Source: Frankiaceae bacterium
GTDB taxonomy: Bacteria; Actinomycetota; Actinomycetes; Mycobacteriales; SCTD01
Assembly (NCBI GenBank): GCA_947479995.1
Contig: CANKBT010000211.1
Coordinates: 1 to 5,782 of the forward strand
Length of the DNA stretch: 5,782 bases
Direction: 5' to 3'
The first letter of the stretch is position 1. Every line of letters begins with the position of its first letter. Shown here piece after piece: positions 1-5,456 of this stretch. Below the pieces are notes generated by a model that was not told the origin of the DNA, made no database searches, and saw only the letters and a program-made list of their open reading frames with translations. The position numbers and the translations under genes are program-made.

Positions 1-78
1 CGAGGAGGGCACGCGAGCCCGTCTGCGACGGCCTGTCTCTGCACCTCACGACGCACATCCGACTCGTACACCCGCGCC
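1..78. other. Short stretch after the last gene; possible start of a further minus-strand gene
   Basis: This is the only non-coding stretch longer than 16 bases in the window. Its middle (about 31-70) is near 60% G+C, lower than the genes around it, which suits an intergenic region. One alternative is visible. On the minus strand a GTG at 71-69 lies 7 nt after the stop of the acetyltransferase gene, preceded by a GAGG (80-77) at a 5-nt spacing, and its frame stays open to the window edge. The 23 codons seen read MYESDVRREV and onward. They use AGA and several codons ending in T, unlike the neighbouring genes, and I recognise no family. A weak 5-bp GC hairpin (19-23 with 27-31) has no T run. 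I therefore do not call a gene or a terminator. Confidence 0.2.
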
Positions 79-633
79 TCAGCCCTGCCGCGCCGCCCAC
101 GCCTCGCGCGTGATCGCGTACTCCACGTCGCCGTGCTCGTCGCCGGGGATGCGCACCGGCCACGAGGCGTGGAACGTGCGCACGTGCACGAGCCCGCACG
201 CCTCCATGACGCGCCGCGACCGCGTGTTGACCACCATCGTCTCGGCGACGACCCGGCGGGCGCCGAGGTCGGCGAAGGCGTGGTCGACGAGCGCCTGCGC
301 GCCCTCGCGGCCGAGGCCGCGGCCCCACGCGGGGCGTCGCAGGCGGTAGCCGAGCTCGGGCTCGTCAGGTGGGGCGTCGGGGCGCGGCCGCAGCTGGAAG
401 AAGCCTGCGAAGGCGCCGTCCTCCGACGCCTTCCAGTAGCCGTAGCCGCCGGGCCGCTCGCGCAGGAAGGCCGGCAGCACCTCGCCCTCGACCTCGGTGC
501 GCGGGGTGGGCGCGCCGCCGGTGATGAAGTGCACGACCTCCGGGTCGCCGTCGAGGTCGACCAGCAGGTCGGCGTCGCCGGCGTCGAAGGGCTGCAGCAC
601 GAGCCGCGCCGTGCGCAGCGTCGCGACGGGCAC
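79..633 (-). CDS. GNAT family N-acetyltransferase (RimJ/RimL type)
   Basis: Predicted cytoplasmic acetyl-CoA-dependent acetyltransferase of 184 residues, a usual length for the RimJ/RimL-like (Acetyltransf_3) branch of the GNAT superfamily. The N-terminus carries the typical first strand, LRTARLVLQPF (residues 6-16). The acetyl-CoA-binding motif A is seen as WGRGLGREGAQAL (103-115) after a beta strand ending in ELGYRL (93-98). The late motif N-x-x-S-x-R-x-M-E-x-x-G is present (N136, S139, R141, M143, E144, G147). It starts with GTG 6 nt after the stop of the CPBP gene. The upstream sequence has only a weak AGG-like ribosome site, so translation may depend on the gene before it. Relatives acetylate ribosomal protein N-termini, antibiotics or small amines. 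The substrate cannot be read from sequence, and no specific resistance subfamily is evident. Confidence 0.9.
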   Translation of the reverse strand: MPVATLRTARLVLQPFDAGDADLLVDLDGDPEVVHFITGGAPTPRTEVEGEVLPAFLRERPGGYGYWKASEDGAFAGFFQLRPRPDAPPDEPELGYRLRRPAWGRGLGREGAQALVDHAFADLGARRVVAETMVVNTRSRRVMEACGLVHVRTFHASWPVRIPGDEHGDVEYAITREAWAARQG

Positions 634-639
634 GGCGGC

Positions 640-1422
640 CTAGCGGCGCCGGCGCAGCCGGAACCGCGGGTCGACGCGCGCCAGCGACGCGGGCGGCGCG
701 GCCGGGTCGCGGAACAGCGGCGGCAGGTAGCGCAGCATGAGCGTCGACCAGGTGAGGTGCGTGATCACGGGCGCCTGGATGCCGCCGCTGGCACGGCGCT
801 GCGCCGCGAACAGCGTGCCCATGACGCCCGCGGCGAGCACGAGCGCGGGGTTGCGCGTGGTGGTCGTCGCCAGCGCGTAGACGGCCGTCGACTTGGCGAC
901 CGGGTGGGCGGTGCCGAGCGCGGCGTAGAGCGCGCCGCGGAAGAAGACCTCCTCGGCCGCGCCGTTGGCGAGCGTGGTGATCGCGACGAGCGTCGGGTCG
1001 CCCTGGTGGGCGTACGACAGCACGCTGGCGATGGCCTCCTCGAGCACCGGGATGCGCCGGGCGACGAGCGCGCAGCCGTAGAACAGGCCGAAGGCGCCGA
1101 CGCCGAGCGCGAGCGGCGTGAGCACCGGGCGCTGCAGCGCCCCGTCCTTGCCCTGCATCCAGCCCAGGTGCAGCGGGCCGGACGCGAAGCCGCCGGCGAC
1201 CCAGGTGCCGGCGACGCCGAGGGTCAGGGCGTAGAACTCGGGCGAGCCGGGCTCGGTCGACAGCGAGACGCCGAGCAGGCCGGCGCCGGCGAGCGAGACG
1301 CCGGTGACGACCTTGCGGCGCCGCCGGAACGCGGAGTCCGGCTCGAGGTGGTCGCGCGGCACCTTCTCGGTGAGCCAGGTGGGGAGCGCCTGCAGCACCT
1401 GCGCGCGGGTCGCCGGCTTCAC
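640..1422 (-). CDS. CPBP family intramembrane protease-like protein (CAAX/Abi-type), divergent motif 2
   Basis: Predicted integral membrane protein of 260 residues. The soluble N-terminal 37 residues are followed by hydrophobic segments at about 38-56, 64-82, 100-122, 142-155, 175-188, 193-208 and 215-234, and the protein ends in the basic tail RFRLRRRR. Family membership rests on the EExxxR motif (E157, E158, R162 in AAEEVFFRGALYA) and a later H222 in THLTWS, where the family usually has H-x-x-x-N/D/B. The second motif normally supplies a histidine (F-x-x-x-H). Here the matching segment reads YALATTTTRNPA (182-193) and has none, so protease activity is uncertain. Start: the GTG at 1422-1420 forms a GTGA overlap with the stop of the upstream gene, with GAAGG about 10 nt before it. 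The frame stays open far upstream, but that part is a shadow of the preceding gene. CPBP proteins can cleave prenylated proteins, mature peptides or act as scaffolds; the target here is unknown. Confidence 0.82.
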   Translation of the reverse strand: MKPATRAQVLQALPTWLTEKVPRDHLEPDSAFRRRRKVVTGVSLAGAGLLGVSLSTEPGSPEFYALTLGVAGTWVAGGFASGPLHLGWMQGKDGALQRPVLTPLALGVGAFGLFYGCALVARRIPVLEEAIASVLSYAHQGDPTLVAITTLANGAAEEVFFRGALYAALGTAHPVAKSTAVYALATTTTRNPALVLAAGVMGTLFAAQRRASGGIQAPVITHLTWSTLMLRYLPPLFRDPAAPPASLARVDPRFRLRRRR

Positions 1423-2321
1423 GCCCGGGCCGCCTTCGCGCGCTCGCCGAGCGCCTGGAGCACGGCGTCGTCGTAGTCCATCGGCTCGAACGGCACGACC
1501 CGGCGGATGCTGTCGTCGCGCACGACCACCTCGTTGCTCATGGAGTCGATCAGGGAGCGGCCGGTCTGGACGTCGACGTCGGTGACGAGCGACAGCCAGC
1601 GCGACGACAGCTTGGGCGTGAGCAGCGGCACCGGCACGATGACCGGGCGGCGCCCCTCGATCGTGGCGACCCGGCGCAGCATCTCGACGTACTGCAGCAC
1701 CTCGCTGCCGCCCACCTCGTAGGTGTGCGACTCCGGGTCGTCGACGTCGAGGACGCCGACGAGGTAGCGGATGACGTCGGCGACGGCGATCGGCTGCGTG
1801 CGGGTGCGCACCCAGCGCGGGGTGATCATCGCCGGCAGGTGCTCGACGATCTGCCGGGTCATCTCCCACGAGATCCCGCCGTGCCCGACGACGATGCCGG
1901 CGCGCAGCGTCGTGACGGGCACGCCGCCCTCGCCGAGCAGCCCCTCCACCTCGCGGCGGCTGCGCAGGTGCGTGGACAGGTCGTCGGCGTCGTCGCCGAG
2001 CCCGCCGAGGTAGACGATGCGGCGCAGCCCCTGCTCTCCGGCGACGCGGGCGAAGGTGCGCGCCCCGGCGGCGTCCTTCTCGCGGAAGTCGGGCTCGCTG
2101 AGGGAGTGCACGAGGTAGTACGCGGCGTCGCAGCCCTCGAGCGCCGCGCGCAGGGCCGGCTCGTCGTGCACGTCGGCGCGCACGGCCTCGCCCGCGCCGC
2201 GGTAGCCCTCCGGGTGGCGCGTGAGCGCCCGCACCTCGTGCCCGGCCTCGACGAGGGCGGGGCACAGCCGCCGCCCCACGAAGCCGGTCGACCCGGCCAC
2301 TGCCACCCGCACACCGCTCAT
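1419..2321 (-). CDS. YbjT-like NAD(P)H-binding protein (atypical short-chain dehydrogenase/reductase, NmrA/epimerase-like)
   Basis: Predicted cytoplasmic Rossmann-fold protein of 300 residues. The dinucleotide-binding glycine motif is VAVAGSTGFVG with G10, G13 and G16. R32 after the second strand (ALTRHP) would suit NADP, which is inference. Other family marks are D63-x-x-YYLVHS (65-73), RIVYLGGLGD (101-110), VTTLRAGIVVG (136-146) and TPRWVRTRTQPIAV (167-180). These segments agree with what I recall of the N-terminal domain of E. coli YbjT. YbjT and its relatives continue with a DUF2867 domain, which is absent here because the protein stops at residue 300. Start: the ATG at 2321-2319 has AGGA (2333-2330) at 8-nt spacing and begins just before the glycine motif. 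An upstream in-frame start at 2354 would overlap add and add 11 unconserved residues. The reaction is unknown; such proteins may be reductases or redox sensors. The stop overlaps the CPBP start. Confidence 0.85.
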   Translation of the reverse strand: MSGVRVAVAGSTGFVGRRLCPALVEAGHEVRALTRHPEGYRGAGEAVRADVHDEPALRAALEGCDAAYYLVHSLSEPDFREKDAAGARTFARVAGEQGLRRIVYLGGLGDDADDLSTHLRSRREVEGLLGEGGVPVTTLRAGIVVGHGGISWEMTRQIVEHLPAMITPRWVRTRTQPIAVADVIRYLVGVLDVDDPESHTYEVGGSEVLQYVEMLRRVATIEGRRPVIVPVPLLTPKLSSRWLSLVTDVDVQTGRSLIDSMSNEVVVRDDSIRRVVPFEPMDYDDAVLQALGERAKAARA

Positions 2322-2329
2322 GCTGGGCG

Positions 2330-2337
2330 TCCTGCCC
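2330..2337 (-). promoter_or_regulatory. Shine-Dalgarno site that fixes the YbjT-like gene start
   Basis: Read on the minus strand, the 16-nt gap after the add stop begins GGGCAGGA. The AGGA core (2333-2330) lies 8 nt before the ATG at 2321. This is the longest gap between genes in the window. It is too short for a recognisable promoter, so it looks like a fresh ribosome entry site on the same transcript. Confidence 0.6.
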
Positions 2338-3426
2338 TCAGAGCGCATCCGCAACGCCGGCGGACAGGGTCGCGTAGCCCGGCTTGACGGCGCCCTCGAT
2401 GAGCGCGAGCCGCTCGTCGAAGGGGCAGAAGGCGCTCTTCATGGCGTTGACCGTCAGCCAGCGCAGGTCGTCCCAGCCGTAGCCGAAGGTGTCGACGAGC
2501 GCGGACATCTCCGAGCTCATCGACACGCCGCTCATGAGCCGGTTGTCGGTGTTGACCGTGACGCGGAACGACAGCGTGCGCAGCAGCCCGATCGGGTGCT
2601 CGGCCAGCGACGCGGCCGCGCCGGTGTCGACGTTGGACGTCGGGCACATCTCCAGCGGGATGCGCTTGTCGCGCACGTACGCCGCGAGCCGGCCGAGCAC
2701 CGGCGTGCCGTCGGCGTCGAAGGTGATGTCGTCGACGATGCGCACGCCGTGGCCGAGCCGGTCGGCGTTGCACCACTGCAGCGCCTCCCAGATCGACGGC
2801 AGCCCGAACGCCTCGCCGGCGTGGATCGTGTAGTGCCCGTTCTCGCGCTGCATGTGCTGGAAGGCGTCGAGGTGGCGGCTCGGCGGGAAGCCGGCCTCGG
2901 CCCCGGCGATGTCGAAGCCGACGACGCCCTGGTCGCGGTAGGCGACGGCGAGGTCGGCGATCTCGCGCGAGCGCGCGGCCGAGCGCATGGCCGTGAGCAG
3001 CGCGCGCACCTCGATGCGGCGCCCCTCGCTGCCGGAGCGGAAGCCCTCGAGCACGGCCTCGACCACCTCGGTCAGCGGCAGGCCGCGCTCGACGTGCAGC
3101 TCGGGGGCGAAGCGCACCTCGGCGTAGACGACGCCGTCGTCGTCGAGGTCCTGCGCGCACTCGGCGGCGACCCGCACGAGCGCCTCGCGGGTCTGCATGA
3201 CGCCGACGGTGTGGCGGAAGCCCTCGAGGTAGAGCTCGAGCGAGCCGCGCTCGGCGCCGCTGCGGAAGAACCGCGCCAGCTCCTCGACGTCGGTCGTCGG
3301 CAGGTCGGCGTAGCCGGTCTCGGCGGCCAGCTCGACGACCGTCTGCGGGCGCAGCCCGCCGTCGAGGTGGTCGTGCAGCAGCACCTTCGGCGCGCGGCGG
3401 ACCTGCTCGGGCGTGGGGGCGGTCAC
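2338..3426 (-). CDS. add: Adenosine deaminase
   Basis: Zinc-dependent cytoplasmic enzyme converting adenosine and deoxyadenosine to inosine and deoxyinosine in purine salvage. With the start chosen here it has 362 residues, near the usual 330-370. Zinc ligands H18 and H20 lie in LLHDHLDGG. H202 and catalytic E205 are in YTIHAGEAFG, and H226 is in DRLGHGVRI, 24 residues after H202 as in mouse ADA (H214/H238). The zinc-binding aspartate is D294 in VTVNTDNRLMSG. The next position, Asp in classical enzymes (NTDDP), is Asn295, which I believe is shared by actinobacterial relatives. PLEMCPTSNV (257-266) is also typical. Start: GGGAGGA (3439-3433) touches an upstream GTG at 3432, leaving no spacer, but lies at good spacing from the GTG at 3426, which I prefer. 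The earlier start would add two residues and give a GTGA overlap. It follows the cupin gene directly. Confidence 0.96.
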   Translation of the reverse strand: MTAPTPEQVRRAPKVLLHDHLDGGLRPQTVVELAAETGYADLPTTDVEELARFFRSGAERGSLELYLEGFRHTVGVMQTREALVRVAAECAQDLDDDGVVYAEVRFAPELHVERGLPLTEVVEAVLEGFRSGSEGRRIEVRALLTAMRSAARSREIADLAVAYRDQGVVGFDIAGAEAGFPPSRHLDAFQHMQRENGHYTIHAGEAFGLPSIWEALQWCNADRLGHGVRIVDDITFDADGTPVLGRLAAYVRDKRIPLEMCPTSNVDTGAAASLAEHPIGLLRTLSFRVTVNTDNRLMSGVSMSSEMSALVDTFGYGWDDLRWLTVNAMKSAFCPFDERLALIEGAVKPGYATLSAGVADAL

Positions 3427-3428
3427 GG

Positions 3429-3779
3429 TCACTCCTCCCGGTGGACGGTGTCGGGCGAGAACGCCGGCAGGCAGACGGCGACGTACTCCGCGCCGTCCGG
3501 CGTCGTGTAGCGGACGCGCTCGCCGCCGCGGGTGAGGACGGCCTGCCCGGCGGCGACGACGAGCGTGCCGCCGTCGTGCTCGACGTGCACGGCGCCCTGG
3601 AGCACCAGGGTCACCTCGTCGAACTCCGGCACCTGCGCCGGCTCCTCCCAGCCCGCAGGGCTGCGCATGTGCGCGACCGAGACGGCGGACGTGCCGGTGC
3701 TGGCGCCGCCGACGTACTCGTCGATGAGCTTGCCGCCCGGCACGGGCACGCGGACGGGTGCGGTCACGAGCTGCGGCAC
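3429..3779 (-). CDS. Small single-domain cupin protein without canonical metal ligands
   Basis: Predicted soluble beta-barrel protein of 116 residues. The cupin pattern is visible as PAGWEEPAQVPEFDEVTLVLQG (41-62, key residues G43, E55, G62) followed by VHVEHDGGTLVVAAGQAVLTRGGERVRY (64-91). Canonical cupin motif 1 has two histidines and a glutamate, and motif 2 has another histidine. Here the motif 1 histidine positions appear to be filled by Glu/Gln (E45, E46, Q49, E52), and motif 2 has no histidine, so classical metal-dependent dioxygenase or isomerase chemistry is doubtful. The C-terminus AVCLPAFSPDTVHREE is recalled from a small bacterial cupin group of unknown role. The gene starts with GTG 1 nt after the deoA stop, with GAGGG about 9 nt upstream, and runs into add. 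Its position suggests a job linked to nucleoside or deoxyribose-phosphate metabolism, such as ligand binding or sugar isomerisation. That is inference only. Confidence 0.82.
   Translation of the reverse strand: MPQLVTAPVRVPVPGGKLIDEYVGGASTGTSAVSVAHMRSPAGWEEPAQVPEFDEVTLVLQGAVHVEHDGGTLVVAAGQAVLTRGGERVRYTTPDGAEYVAVCLPAFSPDTVHREE
3433..3439 (-). promoter_or_regulatory. Strong Shine-Dalgarno site deciding the add start
   Basis: On the minus strand the sequence reads GGGAGGAGTGACCGTG. The GGGAGGA directly abuts the first GTG (3432-3430), leaving no spacer. From the GGAGG core there are 7 nt to the second GTG (3426-3424), within the usual 5-9. The site sits in the last codons of the cupin gene. It supports initiation at 3426 and efficient translation of add. 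The first GTG remains possible through stop/start coupling with the cupin TGA. Confidence 0.6.
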
Positions 3780-3780
3780 G

Positions 3781-5061
3781 TCAGGCCACCCTCTCCAGGA
3801 CGAGCGGTGCGGCGTCGGGCGCCGCGTCGGTCACGTCCCACGAGCCGTCGAGGGCGGCCAGGCCGCCGTCGAGGCGCGCGGGGTCGTCGGCGTGCAGCTC
3901 GAGCACGACGTCGCCGGCGCGCACTGGCTCGCCGCGCTGCACGCGGCAGACGACGCCGGCGCTGGCCGACACGTCGTCCTCCTTGCGGGCGCGGCCGGCG
4001 CCGAGCCGCCAGGCGGCGACGCCCACGCTGCGGGCGTCGAGGCGGGCCAGCACGCCCGAGCGGTCGGCGCGCACCTCGTGCACGTGCGCGGCGCGGGGGA
4101 GCGGGGCGGACGGGTCACCGCCCTGCGCGGCGACCATGCGCTCCCACACCGCGAGCGCGCTGCCGTCGCGCAGCGCTGCGGCCGGGTCGGCGCCGGGCTG
4201 CCCGCCGAGCGCGAGCATCTCGCGGGCCACGGAGGTGCAGACCTCGACGAGGTCGGCGGGCCCGCCGCCGGAGAGCACCTCGACGGCCTCGGCGACCTCG
4301 AGCGCGTTGCCGACCCCGCGGCCGAGCGGCGCCTCCATCGAGGTCAGCAGGCAGACGGTGCGCACGCCGTGCGCGGCGCCGAGCCCGACCATCGTGCGGG
4401 CCAGCTCGCGAGCGGACGGCACGTCGGGCATGAAGGCGCCCGAGCCGACCTTGACGTCGAGCAGCACCGCGTCGGCGCCGCCCGCGATCTTCTTGCTCAT
4501 GATGCTGCTGGCGATGAGCGGCACCGACTCGACCGTGCCGGTGACGTCGCGCAGCGCGTAGAGCGCCTTGTCGGCGGGCGCCAGCTCGGCGCCGGCGGAG
4601 GCGATGACCGCGCCGACGTCGCGCAGCTGCGCGAGGAACTCCTCGTGCGCCAGCCCGCCGCGCCAGCCGGGGATGCTCTCGAGCTTGTCGAGGGTGCCGC
4701 CGGTGTGGCCGAGGCCGCGGCCCGACAGCTTGGGCACGGCCACGCCGAACGACGCGACGAGCGGCGCGACGACGAGCGAGACCTTGTCGCCGACGCCGCC
4801 GGAGGAGTGCTTGTCGACGACCGGGCGGCCGGTGCCCGACAGGTCCATGCGCTCGCCGGAGCGCACCATCGCGTCGGTCCAGGTGGCCAGCTCGCGCGGC
4901 GACAGCCCGCGCCACAGCACGGCCATGAGCAGCGCGCTCATCTGCTCGGGCGCGACCTCGCCGCGCGTGAAGCCGTCGAGCACCCACCGCACGGCGTCGT
5001 CAGGCAGCTCGCGGCCGGTGCGCTTGGCCGTGATGACGTCGACGGCCGTCCAGGCGCTCAC
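3781..5061 (-). CDS. deoA: Thymidine phosphorylase
   Basis: Catalyses reversible phosphorolysis of thymidine and deoxyuridine to base plus 2-deoxyribose 1-phosphate in pyrimidine salvage; family enzymes are cytoplasmic homodimers. At 426 residues it is close to E. coli DeoA (440). The family signature is intact as SGRGLGHTGGTLDKLE (113-128). The phosphate loop is KHSSGGVGDK (84-93). Phosphate-site residues K84, S86, S95, S113 and T123 and base-site residues R171, S186 and K190 carry the E. coli numbers exactly, so the N-terminal alpha and central alpha/beta domains align without gaps. The C-terminal domain (about 335-426) holds GRARKEDDVSASAGV (356-370). The related pyrimidine-nucleoside phosphorylase (Pdp) also accepts uridine; which substrate range applies is not certain from sequence. 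The start GTG overlaps the cdd stop (GTGA), and no Shine-Dalgarno sequence is seen before it, so translation probably depends on cdd. Confidence 0.96.
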   Translation of the reverse strand: MSAWTAVDVITAKRTGRELPDDAVRWVLDGFTRGEVAPEQMSALLMAVLWRGLSPRELATWTDAMVRSGERMDLSGTGRPVVDKHSSGGVGDKVSLVVAPLVASFGVAVPKLSGRGLGHTGGTLDKLESIPGWRGGLAHEEFLAQLRDVGAVIASAGAELAPADKALYALRDVTGTVESVPLIASSIMSKKIAGGADAVLLDVKVGSGAFMPDVPSARELARTMVGLGAAHGVRTVCLLTSMEAPLGRGVGNALEVAEAVEVLSGGGPADLVEVCTSVAREMLALGGQPGADPAAALRDGSALAVWERMVAAQGGDPSAPLPRAAHVHEVRADRSGVLARLDARSVGVAAWRLGAGRARKEDDVSASAGVVCRVQRGEPVRAGDVVLELHADDPARLDGGLAALDGSWDVTDAAPDAAPLVLERVA

Positions 5062-5456
5062 GCGGGCAGGTCGTCGGGGCCGAACGCGTCGGGCAGCACC
5101 TCGGTCATCGGCAGGACGCCGCGGTCGGTGTCGACGAGCAGCGCCGCCCCGCCGTGCTCCCACAGCAGCTGCCGGCAGCGCCCGCACGGCATGAGCCGGT
5201 CGCCCGCGCCGCTCACGCACGCGAAGGCGACGAGCCGCCCGCCGCCGCTGGCGTGCAGCGCCGAGACCAGCCCGCACTCCGCGCACAGCCCCAGCCCGTA
5301 GGACGCGTTCTCGACGTTGCAGCCGGTGACGACGCGGCCGTCGTCGACGAGCGCGGCGGCGCCCACCTGCAGCCGGCTGTACGGCGCGTAGGCGCGGGTG
5401 GTGGCCTCGCGCGCGGCGGCGCGCAGCGCCTCCCAGTCGACCTGGTCCGGCGTCAC
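5058..5456 (-). CDS. cdd: Cytidine deaminase
   Basis: Hydrolytic deaminase converting cytidine and deoxycytidine to uridine and deoxyuridine, which feeds deoA with deoxyuridine. At 132 residues it is the short, homotetrameric cytosolic type. The zinc/catalytic motif is C58-A-E60 within GLCAECGLVSAL, and the other zinc cysteines are C91 and C94 in PCGRCRQ. The 33-residue distance from C58 to C91 equals that of the Bacillus subtilis enzyme (C53-C86). Substrate residues N47 and E49 lie in NVENASYG, and the N-terminal AYAPYSRLQVGAA (22-34) is typical, although Leu29 stands where Phe is common. The C-terminal LPDAFGPDDL (121-130) is also usual. The GTG start overlaps the permease stop as GTGA, with a weak GGGGG about 8 nt upstream. 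All catalytic residues are intact. Confidence 0.97.
   Translation of the reverse strand: MTPDQVDWEALRAAAREATTRAYAPYSRLQVGAAALVDDGRVVTGCNVENASYGLGLCAECGLVSALHASGGGRLVAFACVSGAGDRLMPCGRCRQLLWEHGGAALLVDTDRGVLPMTEVLPDAFGPDDLPA

Noticed and set aside
19..31. Small hairpin considered as the terminator of the operon
   Set aside because: Only five paired bases and no T-rich tail on the minus strand, so it is too weak to call.
133..1476. Plus-strand open frame of 447 codons opposite the GNAT and CPBP genes
   Set aside because: Low-complexity Arg/Ala/Gly-rich translation with no domain, lying opposite two recognisable genes. It is the usual shadow in GC-rich DNA, where stop codons are rare.
1423..2265. 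Upstream extension of the CPBP frame to give a 541-residue protein
   Set aside because: The added part is Arg/Pro-rich and overlaps the YbjT-like gene in another frame. The GTG at 1422 with a GTGA overlap is the natural start.
3223..3240. Two CTCGAG palindromes 6 nt apart, considered as an operator
   Set aside because: They lie deep inside add, encode Leu-Glu repeats, and such codon pairs are common in GC-rich genes.
2221..3510. Plus-strand open frame of 429 codons opposite add
   Set aside because: Composition-driven shadow of add; conserved catalytic motifs are all on the minus strand.
3595..3610. Perfect 6-bp inverted repeat with a 4-nt loop inside the cupin gene, considered as an attenuator or terminator
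   Set aside because: It lies in the middle of a conserved coding segment, has no T run, and short GC-rich hairpins are expected by chance at this base composition.
3532..5301. Plus-strand open frame of 589 codons opposite deoA and cdd
   Set aside because: It runs antisense through two fully conserved enzymes, crosses their boundaries and shows only biased composition (Ala, Gly, Arg, His). No start signal or family was recognised.
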